Translations under genes and position numbers: made by a program
The notes under the pieces: generated by a model
The model's input: the letters and a program-made list of their open reading frames with translations, nothing else
Told to the model about the DNA's origin: nothing
The model's database searches: none
In this document: positions 53,715-63,237 of the stretch, piece after piece
Layout of the letters: each line of letters begins with the position of its first letter
How positions within the stretch are numbered: position 1 is the stretch's first letter
NCBI RefSeq assembly: GCF_003665065.1
Contig: NZ_RCHR01000005.1
Location: 1-64,000 of the forward strand
Length of the DNA stretch: 64,000 nucleotides
Source: Oceanobacillus piezotolerans
Lineage (GTDB): Bacteria; Bacillota; Bacilli; Bacillales; Amphibacillaceae
Direction: 5' to 3'

Positions 53715-53750
53715 AGAAAACAGGTCACTCGGAGGAGTGACCTGTTTTCT
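53715..53750 (+). terminator. terminator after the rhodanese gene
   Basis: A perfect stem AGAAAACAGGTCACTC/GAGTGACCTGTTTTCT has a 4-base loop. Confidence 0.9.
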
Positions 53751-53794
53751 TTAACAGCAGGAAGGTTCCCTTTAAAGCAGAGTCCAGTAATCCA

Positions 53795-53900
53795 CTAATA
53801 GTTGAACAAAAATCAATTAAAGTTAATCCAACTCCACTTATAGTCGAGCGGAAATCTCCTAAAGTCACTCCAAGTCTATTAAAAGTTGCTCCATACTGCG
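53795..53900. repeat. degenerate 21-base tandem repeat
   Basis: About five units with the pattern xTxAxAGTxGxxCxAAxxxxx follow each other at 21-base period, and alternate units are most alike (42-base period). The array lies between the rhodanese terminator and the sirtuin gene stop. Such arrays occur between genes in other Bacillaceae. Confidence 0.55.
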
Positions 53901-53939
53901 TTAATAGCTTTAGGACATATTATGCGGAAATTTCTATCG

Positions 53940-54641
53940 CTAATTTAAAGCTTCAAGAAGTTCTCCAATTTTTCTATCATGAATGAGTTCATCTGCGTAC
54001 ATATCCATCTCTGTCTTTTCTTGATTTACAATTACTAATTTTGCTCCATTATCCTTTGCAATTAATGGGATTTGGTTGGCAGGGGTAACACTTAAGGAGG
54101 AGCCTAATACGATAAACAGATCTGCCTTCTCTGCTTCCCTGATAGCAAACTGGAAAGCGTCCTCAGGTAATACTTCCCCAAATAGCACGATATTTGGACG
54201 TAACACCCCACCACAGCTGCAGAAGTATTCTTTGTTCACGTATTCTTCACTATCATATTCCCTTCCGCAGGCTTGACAATGTACCTTTTGTAAGGTTCCA
54301 TGAAGCTCAGCCACACGTTTACTTCCCGCTTGCTGATGGAATCCGTCTACATTTTGTGTAATGATCGATTTAATGATGCCTTGTTCTTCCCAGTCTGCAA
54401 GAATGTGATGTCCTTTATGTGGTTTATATTCTTTTACCCCAAGGACCCTTTCTCGATAAAACTGGATGAATTCGTCTACGTTATTATTCAGGGCTTCGGT
54501 ACTGGCAAGTTTACTGGGATCTTTCTTTCTCCAAAGTCCGTGTGTGGAAGAGCGAAAGTCTGGTAGTCCACTCTCTGTTGACATTCCGGCACCTGTAAAT
54601 ACGACAAAATAATTGGAAGTCTGTAACCATTTTTCTAACAT
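53940..54641 (-). CDS. Sir2-family NAD-dependent protein deacylase
   Basis: A 233-residue sirtuin that removes acyl groups from lysines using NAD. Rossmann motif GAGMSTESGLPDFRS (17-31), ITQNVDGFHQQAGSKRV and ELHG, and a zinc site of four Cys (CQAC, CSCG) are present. The start is ATG 54641, as TTTGGAGG lies 7 bases upstream. It is monocistronic. The acyl preference is not evident. Confidence 0.92.
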   Translation of the reverse strand: MLEKWLQTSNYFVVFTGAGMSTESGLPDFRSSTHGLWRKKDPSKLASTEALNNNVDEFIQFYRERVLGVKEYKPHKGHHILADWEEQGIIKSIITQNVDGFHQQAGSKRVAELHGTLQKVHCQACGREYDSEEYVNKEYFCSCGGVLRPNIVLFGEVLPEDAFQFAIREAEKADLFIVLGSSLSVTPANQIPLIAKDNGAKLVIVNQEKTEMDMYADELIHDRKIGELLEALN

Positions 54642-54804
54642 GCTCATTCCTCCAAATAAAGTTTTAATTACATTATACAACTTCAATTGAGCTGGTTGCT
54701 AATTTGGTTGACATGCTTGATCAGAATGTGTTATTTAAAAGTATAGAGATTGTCACTCGGCGAAGCAGAGTGCTAATAATATAAAGAGGCAAGGAGAGAT
54801 AATA

Positions 54805-56685
54805 ATGGCAAAGCAGGAGTTTAAAGCAGAATCCAAAAAGCTATTGGACATGGTTATCAATTCCATTTATTCCAAACGTGAGGTATTTTTAAGAGAACTG
54901 ATTTCAAACGCAAGTGATGCAATAGATAAGATTTATTATCGTGCTTTAACAGATGACAATATTTCATTTAATAAAGACAGCTATTACATAAAAATCGACC
55001 CGAATAAAGATACACGCACCCTTAAAGTAATGGATACAGGAATTGGAATGACAAAAGAAGAATTGGAATCCAATTTGGGGACGATTGCAAAAAGTGGTTC
55101 TTTCAATTTTAAAAATGAAAATGAATTAAAAGAAGGTTATGATATCATTGGTCAGTTTGGGGTAGGTTTTTATGCTGCCTTCATGGTTGCCGATAAAGTA
55201 ACTGTTGTGACAAAATCCTTGGATAGTGAAGAAGCGTATAAATGGGAGTCACAAGGATCAGACGGCTATACCATTGAACCTGCTGAAAAAGCAGAGATTG
55301 GAACGGAAATTACGCTTTACCTTAAGGAAAACACAGATGATGATAATTATGATGAGTTCCTGGAAGAATATACATTAAGACAAATCATTAAGAAGTATTC
55401 TGATTTTATCCGCTATCCAATTAAGATGGATGTAACCGAGCGTAAGTTAAAAGAAGGTACAGAAGATGAGTACGAAGATGTGATAGAAGAGCAAACAATC
55501 AACTCTTTAGTACCAATATGGAAGAAGAACAAGAGCGAACTAACCGACGAGGACTATGTGAATTTCTATAATGAAAAACGCTATGGATTCGACAAGCCAT
55601 TAAGACATCTTCATATTAATGTTGATGGTTCAGTTCGTTATAATGCGATTCTTTATATTCCTGAAAGTGCACCGTATAATTACTATACAAGAGAATATGA
55701 AAAAGGTTTAGAGCTATATTCCAATGGTGTATTAATCATGGAAAAATGCGCAGACTTGCTTCCTGATTACTTTAGCTTTGTAAAAGGGATGGTTGATTCG
55801 GAAGACCTTTCATTAAATATCTCTCGTGAAATGCTGCAGCATGACAGACAGCTGAAAATTATTGAAAAAAATATCAATAAGAAGATCAAAAAAGAATTGC
55901 TTAATATCTTGAGAGATGACCGTGAGAACTATGAGACCTTCTTTAAAGCCTTTGGTCAGCAACTGAAATATGGAGTGTACAGTGATTACGGAATGCATAA
56001 AGAAGTGCTTCAGGATTTATTGCTGTTCTATTCTTCCAAAGAGAAGAAGCTTGTGACTTTAGAAGAATATGTATCCAGAATGCCGGAAGATCAGAAGTAT
56101 ATCTATTATGCAACAGGTGATTCTATTGACAGGATCGAGAAATTGCCACAAACAGAGCTTGTTGCTGATAAAGGATATGAGATTCTTTATTTCACAGATG
56201 AAATAGATGAATTCGCGATTAAGATGCTCATGAATTACAAAGAAAAAGAATTCAAATCTGTTTCTAGTGGTGACCTTGGAATTGATGAGGAAGACAGTAA
56301 AGAGAGTAAGGAAAAAGAAGAAGAAAACAAAGACTTATTCGCTGCCATGAAAGAAATTTTAAATGATAAAGTCAAAGACGTTCGCGTTTCCAAACGATTG
56401 AAGTCTCATCCTGTATGTTTAACAGCAGAAGGTGATATTTCCATCGAAATGGAAAAAGTAATTAATGCAATGCCAGATGATCAACAGATTAAGGCAGATA
56501 AAGTGTTAGAAATAAACGTTGACCATGAAGTGTTCCAATCTCTTCAAAAAGCGTTTGAATCAGACAAGGAAAAATTAGGATTATATACGAACTTACTGTA
56601 TAATCAAGCATTACTTATTGAAGGGCTGCCAATTAATGACCCAGTAGAATTTACGAATGATATCTGTAAGGTAATGGTCGATTAA
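54805..56685 (+). CDS. htpG: HtpG chaperone (Hsp90)
   Basis: A 626-residue Hsp90 family ATPase. N-terminal ATP-binding motifs are [22 protein letters not shown] and [11 protein letters not shown]; the middle domain has [14 protein letters not shown] and [10 protein letters not shown]. It refolds or remodels clients in stress. AAGGAGAG precedes the ATG by about 7 bases. It is monocistronic with a strong terminator. Confidence 0.96.
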   Translation: MAKQEFKAESKKLLDMVINSIYSKREVFLRELISNASDAIDKIYYRALTDDNISFNKDSYYIKIDPNKDTRTLKVMDTGIGMTKEELESNLGTIAKSGSFNFKNENELKEGYDIIGQFGVGFYAAFMVADKVTVVTKSLDSEEAYKWESQGSDGYTIEPAEKAEIGTEITLYLKENTDDDNYDEFLEEYTLRQIIKKYSDFIRYPIKMDVTERKLKEGTEDEYEDVIEEQTINSLVPIWKKNKSELTDEDYVNFYNEKRYGFDKPLRHLHINVDGSVRYNAILYIPESAPYNYYTREYEKGLELYSNGVLIMEKCADLLPDYFSFVKGMVDSEDLSLNISREMLQHDRQLKIIEKNINKKIKKELLNILRDDRENYETFFKAFGQQLKYGVYSDYGMHKEVLQDLLLFYSSKEKKLVTLEEYVSRMPEDQKYIYYATGDSIDRIEKLPQTELVADKGYEILYFTDEIDEFAIKMLMNYKEKEFKSVSSGDLGIDEEDSKESKEKEEENKDLFAAMKEILNDKVKDVRVSKRLKSHPVCLTAEGDISIEMEKVINAMPDDQQIKADKVLEINVDHEVFQSLQKAFESDKEKLGLYTNLLYNQALLIEGLPINDPVEFTNDICKVMVD

Positions 56686-56692
56686 TATGTAA

Positions 56693-56735
56693 AAGGGGGT
56701 ATTAAGTAAAACATTTTACTTAATACCTCCTTTTT
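56693..56735 (+). terminator. terminator after htpG
   Basis: The stem GGTATTAAGTAAAA/TTTTACTTAATACC is followed by TCCTTTTT. Confidence 0.9.
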
Positions 56736-56829
56736 ATTGCCAATTATTTGCACAGTCGATAAAAAATGCTGATTAACTGAATTCAAACTAGTAATTCTTT
56801 ACATACCGAAAACATTGAAAATATGCGCT

Positions 56830-57137
56830 CGTGATTTACGCTGCGGGCAGTCGCTTTCCGCGGGCAACGTCTCAGCCTCCTCGGAAGAAGGGCACTTCCT
56901 GCGGGGTCTTCGCTTGTTGCTTTTCCCGCAGGAGTCGACTGCCCTCCGCTACAATCACTTCCTGTAAAGGGGAGATTTCTCCATTCATAGTTAGAAGGTT
57001 TAAAAGCACTATCCAGCGGAGGAAATACACGGAGACTCCTACGGGAGGATAGGCCTAGATGAGACCCCGCAGAGACGACAGTCTCGAGGAGGCTCAGCAG
57101 CCGCCCGTGGAAAGCGCAGTGTATTTCCGGAGCGGTT
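56830..57137. repeat. pair of inverted GC-rich repeat elements
   Basis: Two copies of a GC-rich unit of roughly 120 bases lie head to head, about 56830-56955 and 57013-57137. Shared blocks include CGCTTTCC, CTCAGCCTCCTCG, TGCGGGGTCT and CCCG(C/T)AGGAGTC (second copy reverse-complemented). The region stands out by its GC content and has no gene. Similar elements recur in other Bacillaceae. The last part carries TTTCCGGAGCGG, shared with the repeat at 33284. Confidence 0.65.
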
Positions 57138-57185
57138 TTTATGCACTATGTTGAATTAAACTAATCAGAAGTCTATCTAGACAAA

Positions 57186-57222
57186 ACAACGCAAAGATGA
57201 AAATATCACCTTTGCGTTGTTG
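57186..57222 (-). terminator. terminator of the potABCD operon
   Basis: The stem AACGCAAAG/CTTTGCGTT lies 2 bases past the potD stop on the minus strand. Confidence 0.8.
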
Positions 57223-57224
57223 TT

Positions 57225-58298
57225 TTACTTCCGATACATCTTAAATTCCAAAAATATATCATTATAATAAGCTAAATTCTCTTTTCCAAGATTCTCATAA
57301 ACCTCAAGTTTATCGGTTAATTCAGGGGAAGGATAGAACCTTTCGTCAGTTACCATCTCTTCAGGCATGTACTCAAGTGCTGCTTTGTTTGGTGTAGAAT
57401 AGCTTACATATTCTGCATTCTGTGCAGCTACTTCCGCATCCAGCATAAAGTTGATGAACTGATGTGCCCCGTCTATATTTCGAGCGGTTTTGGGAATAAC
57501 CATATTATCAAACCATAGATTGGAGCCTTCTTCTGGAACGCTATAATCCAAGTTTTCATTTTCCCACATAATTTCAGATGCATCTCCAGACCAGACGAGT
57601 GCAACAGCAGCTTCTTCATTTGCCATAAGCAACTTATTCTCGTCCCCGACAATTGCCTTTATATTCGGAGTTAAGCCTTGAAGCTTTTCTAATGCTTCAT
57701 GCAGATGGTCTTTATTTGTATCGTTTAAGGAATATCCTAGACTATTCAGTCCCATACCAAGTACTTCCCTTGCACCATCTACAAGCAGAATCTCATTTTT
57801 TAAACGGGGGTCCCATAAGTCATCCCAACTTGTAAACTCCATGTCAGGCAGCATTTCTTTGTTATAAACGACTCCTACTGTTCCCCAGAAGTATGGAACA
57901 GAATATTTATTTCCTGGATCAAAGGATAAATCCATAAAGCGTTCATCAATATTGTTTAAATTAGGCAGCTTGGAATGATCCAGTTCAACCAGTAGATCTT
58001 CTTCACGCATTTTTTCAATCGTATATTCAGATGGAACAGCAACATCGTAAGTTGTCCCACCTTGTTTAATTTTTGTCATCATTGCTTCATTAGAATCAAA
58101 CGTTTCGTATATAATGGTGATGCCTGTTTCTTCCTCAAATTGATCGATGAGCTCTTCATCAATATAGTCTCCCCAATTAAAAACGGTTAACGTGTTGTTG
58201 CCAGAATATCCTGCTGAAGCATTCAATCGATTAATGGCAATAAGCAATAAAACAGAGACAATCAATACAGCTATAAAAGCTTGTGTTAATTTTTTCAT
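57225..58298 (-). CDS. potD: polyamine-binding protein PotD
   Basis: A 357-residue substrate-binding protein for spermidine/putrescine. An N-terminal hydrophobic segment (about 9-27) is followed by NTLTVFNWGDYIDEELIDQF, typical of PotD; other family blocks are YSVPYFWGTVGVVYN and ALVWSGDASEIMW. No lipobox Cys is seen, so it is either secreted or held by an uncleaved N-terminal helix. It overlaps potC by 4 bases (ATGA) and is last in the operon. Confidence 0.93.
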   Translation of the reverse strand: MKKLTQAFIAVLIVSVLLLIAINRLNASAGYSGNNTLTVFNWGDYIDEELIDQFEEETGITIIYETFDSNEAMMTKIKQGGTTYDVAVPSEYTIEKMREEDLLVELDHSKLPNLNNIDERFMDLSFDPGNKYSVPYFWGTVGVVYNKEMLPDMEFTSWDDLWDPRLKNEILLVDGAREVLGMGLNSLGYSLNDTNKDHLHEALEKLQGLTPNIKAIVGDENKLLMANEEAAVALVWSGDASEIMWENENLDYSVPEEGSNLWFDNMVIPKTARNIDGAHQFINFMLDAEVAAQNAEYVSYSTPNKAALEYMPEEMVTDERFYPSPELTDKLEVYENLGKENLAYYNDIFLEFKMYRK

Positions 58299-59095
58299 TT
58301 TCTAAAATTCACTCCTCTCGTGCCACTCCGTTGTGTGATGAAGTAGTAAATCACCACAAGCAGAATTGTAGCGAGGAATAGTATCGTTGATAATGCGTTA
58401 ATATTTAATGAAATTCCCTGTCTTGCCATTGAATAAATTTCTACAGAAAGGGTTGAGAATCCATTACCAGTGACAAAGAAAGTAACAGCAAAGTCATCTA
58501 ATGAATAGGTTAACGCCATGAAGAAACCAGCAAAAACTCCTGGTGTAATATATGGCAGAATAACCTTTGTCAAAACCTGCCAGTTGTTTGCTCCAAGATC
58601 TCGTGCTGCATCTAACAGACTAGGGCTCATTTCATAAAGCTTTGGCAACACCATCAATACAACGATCGGTACGCTGAAGGCAATATGAGAAAGCAGTACA
58701 GAATAGAATCCTAATCTGAATCCAGCAATCGTAAAGAGAATCAAAAATGATGCACCAATAATAACATCGGGACTTACGATTAATACATTATTTAAGGAAA
58801 GCAATGTATTTTGTTGTTTCTTCTTAAATGAGCGTATCGCTATCGCACCAAATACCCCAATAATGGTTGAGATTAGTGCCGACAATAGTGCAACAACAAT
58901 AGTGTTCAGGACAATAATAAACAGTCTTGTATCCTGGAATAGTTCTTGATACCAATCAAGCGTAAATCCATCGAAACCACTCATGGTTCCTCCACTATTA
59001 AAGGAATAGAAGATTAAATAGAAAATAGGTGCATATAAAATGAGAAAGATAATGATTAAAAATAGATTAGCAAAAGGTGATGATTTTTTTTTCAT
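58295..59095 (-). CDS. potC: polyamine ABC permease PotC
   Basis: A 266-residue membrane permease with six helices and the EAA motif [27 protein letters not shown] for contact with PotA. I choose ATG 59095 because GAGGTG lies 6 bases upstream, at the end of potB. Works with PotB as the polyamine channel. Confidence 0.93.
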   Translation of the reverse strand: MKKKSSPFANLFLIIIFLILYAPIFYLIFYSFNSGGTMSGFDGFTLDWYQELFQDTRLFIIVLNTIVVALLSALISTIIGVFGAIAIRSFKKKQQNTLLSLNNVLIVSPDVIIGASFLILFTIAGFRLGFYSVLLSHIAFSVPIVVLMVLPKLYEMSPSLLDAARDLGANNWQVLTKVILPYITPGVFAGFFMALTYSLDDFAVTFFVTGNGFSTLSVEIYSMARQGISLNINALSTILFLATILLVVIYYFITQRSGTRGVNFRK

Positions 59096-59096
59096 C

Positions 59097-59906
59097 TTAT
59101 GCACCTCGCTTTCTAAATCCAGAGGTTAGGAACATAATTAGGAACATGGCTATAATTAGGAATACAGCAATGGTCGCTCCCATTCCCCAGTCTTGGGTAA
59201 CAAGGAAATGCTGTTCAATAGCAGTACCGAGTGTGATTACACGGTTCCCTGCAATTAATCTTGTCAGCATAAAGAGTGATAATGCTGGGATAAAGACGAT
59301 TTGTATCCCTGATTTAACACCATTCATTGTTAATGGAAATACGACCCGACGAAAAGTGTCCCATTTTGACGCACCTAAATCCCTCGCAGCATCAAGCAAT
59401 ACAGGATTAATGGTATCTATCGCATTAAAGATAGGAAGAATCATAAATGGAATAAAAATATATACAGATACAAAAATAAAACTAAAATCTGTAAAAAGGA
59501 GTTGTTGTGTACCAATTCCAATTACTTCTAAGAAGCTGTTTGCAACCCCATATGTTCCGAAAATCCCAATAAAAGCATAGGCTTTTAACAGTAGATTAAT
59601 CCAAGATGGAACAATAATCAAAAGCAGCCAGAGCTGTTTATGTTTTGTTTTTGTTAGCAAGTATGCTGTCGGATAGGCTACAAGTAAAGAGAACAATGTA
59701 ATTAAAAACGCATACCAGAACGAGCTTAGTGTCATCTTTAAATACACAGGAGTAAAGAACTTCTCATAATTTGCAAACGAGAAATTCCCCTGAATATCAA
59801 TAAATGAATAATAGATGACTAATAGTATAGGAGCAATAACGAACAATAGAATCCATACCGCATATGGAACCATGTACAGGTTACGCGTGAGCTTATGATT
59901 GTTCAT
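59097..59906 (-). CDS. potB: polyamine ABC permease PotB
   Basis: A 269-residue permease with six helices and the EAA motif [25 protein letters not shown] 59906 is chosen because GGAGGG lies 8 bases upstream, within the end of potA, so the two genes overlap by 14 bases and are translated together. It pairs with PotC to import spermidine or putrescine. Confidence 0.93.
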   Translation of the reverse strand: MNNHKLTRNLYMVPYAVWILLFVIAPILLVIYYSFIDIQGNFSFANYEKFFTPVYLKMTLSSFWYAFLITLFSLLVAYPTAYLLTKTKHKQLWLLLIIVPSWINLLLKAYAFIGIFGTYGVANSFLEVIGIGTQQLLFTDFSFIFVSVYIFIPFMILPIFNAIDTINPVLLDAARDLGASKWDTFRRVVFPLTMNGVKSGIQIVFIPALSLFMLTRLIAGNRVITLGTAIEQHFLVTQDWGMGATIAVFLIIAMFLIMFLTSGFRKRGA

Positions 59907-61002
59907 TTGCATCTCCCTCCGAGTAGGAATCGAGGCGTTTGTCAAAGTCTTCCTCTGTCTCATCAAATCGCATAACATGAATTGCTTCTGGCTCGAATTT
60001 CAAACCTATATCATCGTCAACATTTACACTTTTTGTAGAGTGTACAAGCCATTCATTTCCATCTTTATCGTTTCCAGTTATCTCATAGTGAACGCCTCGG
60101 AATAATTGAGAGCTTACCTTAATTTGAAGCATCCCTTGTTCATGGGATGTAATCTCTAAATCTTCAGGTCGAATGACAACCTCAACCGGTTCGTTTTTAT
60201 TCATTCCCTTATCGACACAAGTAAACTGTTTACCAACAAATTCGACTAGATAATCTTGGATCATCGTCCCGCTTACAATATTGGATTCCCCAATAAAGTC
60301 GGCGACAAATCGGTTAATAGGTTCATCATAAATATCGTTTGGTGTTCCGCTTTGCTGAATGGTTCCTTTGTTAAGAACGAATATTTCATCTGACATTGCC
60401 AGCGCTTCTTCTTGGTCATGTGTAACAAAAATGAACGTAATTCCAAGTCTGCGTTGTAATTCTCTTAATTCACCCTGCATCTGGTAGCGCAGTTTTAAGT
60501 CTAATGCAGATAGAGGTTCATCTAATAGAATCACTTCTGGTTGATTAACAATTGCCCGTGCGATGGCTACACGCTGCCGTTGTCCACCTGACATATCCTT
60601 TATTTCACGATCCCCGTAGCCACTTAAGTTTACAAAGCTAAGCGCTTCTTCCACCTTAGCCTTTATTTCACTGTTTTTCATTTTCTTAATACGTAATCCG
60701 AAAGCAACATTTTCAAATACATTTAAATGGGGAAATAGTGCATAATCCTGGAATACCGTATTGACCTGACGTTTATTGGCAGGTATATGGTTCATTTTCT
60801 TACCATTAAAATGAATATCCCCCTTAGTTGCTTCTGTGAACCCAGCAATCAAACGTAAAATCGTCGTTTTCCCACAGCCAGAAGGGCCTAACAGGGTATA
60901 GAATTTTCCTCTTTCAATTTCAAAGCTTACATCATCCAGTACCAATGAATCTTCATCATATTGCTTTGATACATTCTGGAATTGTATGATTGTGTTGCTC
61001 AT
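59893..61002 (-). CDS. potA: polyamine ABC ATPase PotA
   Basis: A 369-residue ATP-binding subunit. Walker A is GPSGCGKTT (39-47), the signature [14 protein letters not shown] and Walker [13 protein letters not shown] follow, and the C-terminal TOBE-type domain (about 280-355) is regulatory. ATG 61002 is chosen because GGGAGG lies 8 bases upstream; the GTG at 61008 overlaps less well. It is first in the potABCD operon and divergent from a TetR regulator that may control it. Confidence 0.95.
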   Translation of the reverse strand: MSNTIIQFQNVSKQYDEDSLVLDDVSFEIERGKFYTLLGPSGCGKTTILRLIAGFTEATKGDIHFNGKKMNHIPANKRQVNTVFQDYALFPHLNVFENVAFGLRIKKMKNSEIKAKVEEALSFVNLSGYGDREIKDMSGGQRQRVAIARAIVNQPEVILLDEPLSALDLKLRYQMQGELRELQRRLGITFIFVTHDQEEALAMSDEIFVLNKGTIQQSGTPNDIYDEPINRFVADFIGESNIVSGTMIQDYLVEFVGKQFTCVDKGMNKNEPVEVVIRPEDLEITSHEQGMLQIKVSSQLFRGVHYEITGNDKDGNEWLVHSTKSVNVDDDIGLKFEPEAIHVMRFDETEEDFDKRLDSYSEGDANEQS

Positions 61003-61349
61003 TTGCACTACCTCCCTTATATACTACGTTGTTATTAGAAACATAGATTAGAAGGCCTTGATTTAGGTTATATCAAGCCCTTCTAGTTTAGACTATGCTG
61101 TTTTTATGATACATATCCGAAATAATTATACACGAAAAGTGTCAGATTGGAATTGTTTTTTTTCATTCTTTCTTGTAAATATTTGGTGAACCTATTGTTA
61201 ATAGATTCTTAGGAAAATGGAGGGGACTTGGATCAAAGAATTTATGAACAAATCGTGGGAAAGTGAAAAAAATGAAAAACTGCCATCTTAATTCCATAAA
61301 AATGCCACAAAATTATAGTAATTTTTAAGATAGAAGGTAAAGTTAAAAA

Positions 61350-61429
61350 GTGACAGGGTGTCACAAAATCATTGACAAGTGACACGATGTCATTTAATAT
61401 AATAATATACAAATATGACAACATGTCAC
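61350..61429. promoter_or_regulatory. three-palindrome operator array with promoter
   Basis: Three copies of the palindrome TGACANNNTGTCA lie at 61350-61364, 61379-61393 and 61415-61429. A TTGACA box (61372-61377) with an A/T-rich -10 region lies between the first and third copies, so binding would block the TetR gene promoter and may affect potA about 350 bases away. It is probably the TetR binding site. The rest of 61003-61439 shows no gene. Confidence 0.65.
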
Positions 61430-61454
61430 ATCATGGGATTTGGAGGAAGAAACC

Positions 61455-62069
61455 ATGCCTAAGCAAACATTTTTTAACTTACCTGAGCATAAACGTAACA
61501 CTTTAATAGAAGCAGCAGGAAAAGAATTCTCAAGAGTACCCTTAGCCGAAGCATCTATTTCGAATATTATTAAGGAAGCTCATATTCCTCGGGGCAGTTT
61601 TTATCAGTATTTTGAAAATAAAGAAGACCTATATCTCTATCTATTAAAGGAAGAGGCAAAAGGTAGAAATTCATTATTCATTTCCATGTTAAAAAAGCAT
61701 AATGGTGACATTATTCTTGCTATGACAGCGGTATATCGGGACTTTTTAGAAAAGATGCCAGATGATCAGGAACGTGATTTCTTTAAAAATGCCTTACTGA
61801 ATGTTACCCATAAGCTGGAAAATGTGTTTATGACTATTTTTGAAGGGAATAATAGTGAGAGCATGAACCAAATCTCACAACTAATTAATACAGAGAAATT
61901 AAATATCAAAGATGATAAAGAGATACATCACATTATCCAGATTATTACTGCAGTTGCTTTTAGAAATTTCGTCGAAAAATTTTCGAAAGAACTGTCTGAT
62001 GAAACAGCGATAGAGCACTTTGTCATTGAAATGAATCTATTAAAGCAAGGACTTTACAAAAGAGAATGA
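61455..62069 (+). CDS. TetR family regulator
   Basis: A 204-residue TetR regulator. The helix-turn-helix (about 10-55) reads KEFSRVPLAEASISNIIKEA and HIPRGSFYQYFENKEDLYLY; the C-terminal domain is helical. ATG 61455 is chosen because GGAGG lies 8 bases upstream; the longer frame starts at a TTG overlapping it. The three palindromes just upstream are its likely operators. Targets may include itself and the divergent potABCD operon, or an unseen gene. Confidence 0.9.
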   Translation: MPKQTFFNLPEHKRNTLIEAAGKEFSRVPLAEASISNIIKEAHIPRGSFYQYFENKEDLYLYLLKEEAKGRNSLFISMLKKHNGDIILAMTAVYRDFLEKMPDDQERDFFKNALLNVTHKLENVFMTIFEGNNSESMNQISQLINTEKLNIKDDKEIHHIIQIITAVAFRNFVEKFSKELSDETAIEHFVIEMNLLKQGLYKRE

Positions 62070-62161
62070 ATCCAATCAAACCATGTTTTCGTATTTAGAA
62101 GGAGAAACAATACTTGAGGATTTTTACCGGAATAAATAATAACAAGAATGGAGAATGATAT

Positions 62162-62572
62162 ATGACAGTTAGAATTTATGGAGCAGCATGTTCTTCAACT
62201 AGAAAGGCAAGACAATGGTTTAAGAATCAAGATATTGAATTTGAAGAGAGAAATATTCTAAGAGAGCCTTTAACAGTAAATGAACTACAAGGAATTCTTC
62301 GTATGACAGTGGATGGAACAGACGAAATCATTTCTACTAGATCAAAGATTTATAAGGATCTTAAGTTAGATGTAGACTCGCTTCCATTACAAGAGTTACT
62401 TGAGCTTATTCACAAACACCCTAGGTTATTACGGAGTCCCATTATTGTTGATGAGAAAAGACTTCAAGTAGGTTATCACGAGGATGATATCAGACAGTTC
62501 TTACCAAGGAAGACCCGTGAATATCAGTGGCTGAAATGGAGAATGAATAATTTCCAATTTGCGGAAGGTTGA
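62162..62572 (+). CDS. Spx/ArsC family regulator lacking the CxxC switch
   Basis: A 136-residue Spx-like protein. The N-terminal motif reads ACSSTRKARQW, so the second Cys of the CxxC redox switch is Thr (Cys10, Thr13). The C-terminal half keeps RSPIIVDEKRLQVGYHEDD and IRQFLPRKTR, matching Spx contacts with RNA polymerase alpha. It may act on transcription without sensing disulfide stress, or be a degenerate paralogue. It follows the TetR gene by 92 bases. Confidence 0.85.
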   Translation: MTVRIYGAACSSTRKARQWFKNQDIEFEERNILREPLTVNELQGILRMTVDGTDEIISTRSKIYKDLKLDVDSLPLQELLELIHKHPRLLRSPIIVDEKRLQVGYHEDDIRQFLPRKTREYQWLKWRMNNFQFAEG

Positions 62573-62626
62573 AACGAATAGGTTGTTCATTATACATAGT
62601 GGGGAACCCGGTATGGAGGAAAGCAC

Positions 62627-62911
62627 ATGTATTTAATAGCAAAGCAGCCTTATGTAAAGGTGGAGCGGATTGTAAGAAGTATTGAACAGATCAACATTGA
62701 GCACGAGCGCACCATGTATTTGTATAACGAGAAGATTGTCACCGAACACCGCGAATTCCATATTAAAGATGTCATGGATATGTCTTATCGGATAGTAGGC
62801 GGTAAGGGAGGACTCCTCTATTTGCATACTTCGAATGGAGTATATTCCTACACCGTTAAATCATCACCAAATCGCTTTATAGAAGAATTTAAAAATCATA
62901 TAAAAGCATAA
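62627..62911 (+). CDS. uncharacterised 94-residue protein
   Basis: A 94-residue soluble protein with beta-strand-rich pattern: VERIVRSIEQINIEHERTMY, then EFHIKDVMDMSYRIVGGKGG, LYLHTSNGVYSYTVKSSP and a C-terminal helix FIEEFKNHIK. The shape resembles small PH-like domains in Bacillus proteins. I do not recognise the family. GGAGG precedes the ATG by about 9 bases. It lies 54 bases after the Spx-like gene and may share its transcript. Confidence 0.7.
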   Translation: MYLIAKQPYVKVERIVRSIEQINIEHERTMYLYNEKIVTEHREFHIKDVMDMSYRIVGGKGGLLYLHTSNGVYSYTVKSSPNRFIEEFKNHIKA

Positions 62912-62975
62912 ACCACTCAAATTGCTTCATAAGAAAGTCTCGTAACTCTTATACAAATATAAAAACGATCAAAAA

Positions 62976-63107
62976 GATGAGACTGGGACAAAAGTGTTTT
63001 ATTAAGAGAAAGATGAACTTTAAACAGCGGAGAAAAATCACTCCAGAAATGTTGAGCTTTATTTGTCTCTTGAATTAAACAGTCTAGTTTTGTTCCAGTC
63101 TTATTTT
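62976..63107. repeat. interspersed stem-loop repeat
   Basis: Ends AGACTGGGACAAAA (62980-62993) and TTTTGTTCCAGTCT (63088-63101) are inverted copies. The right half aligns with the reverse complement of the repeat at 33284-33365. The rest of 62912-63237 shows no gene. Confidence 0.65.
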
Positions 63108-63237
63108 TCGTATTCTGAGATGTTAGATAGCAAGAAATGCCGCTGCTTAAAAAGTAACAGTTGATTATCTAGACAAAAGTACCGTTCCCTCTTTTTAGTG
63201 CATAGGATAACATTATGAACGTTAAAGGAGGGTTAGA

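Noticed and set aside
53795-53900. CRISPR array
   Set aside because: Units are degenerate, contiguous and have no unique spacers; no cas gene is nearby.
56831-57052. 73-codon frame in the GC-rich repeat
   Set aside because: It is rich in Arg, Ser and Cys as expected from the repeat, and lacks a ribosome site.
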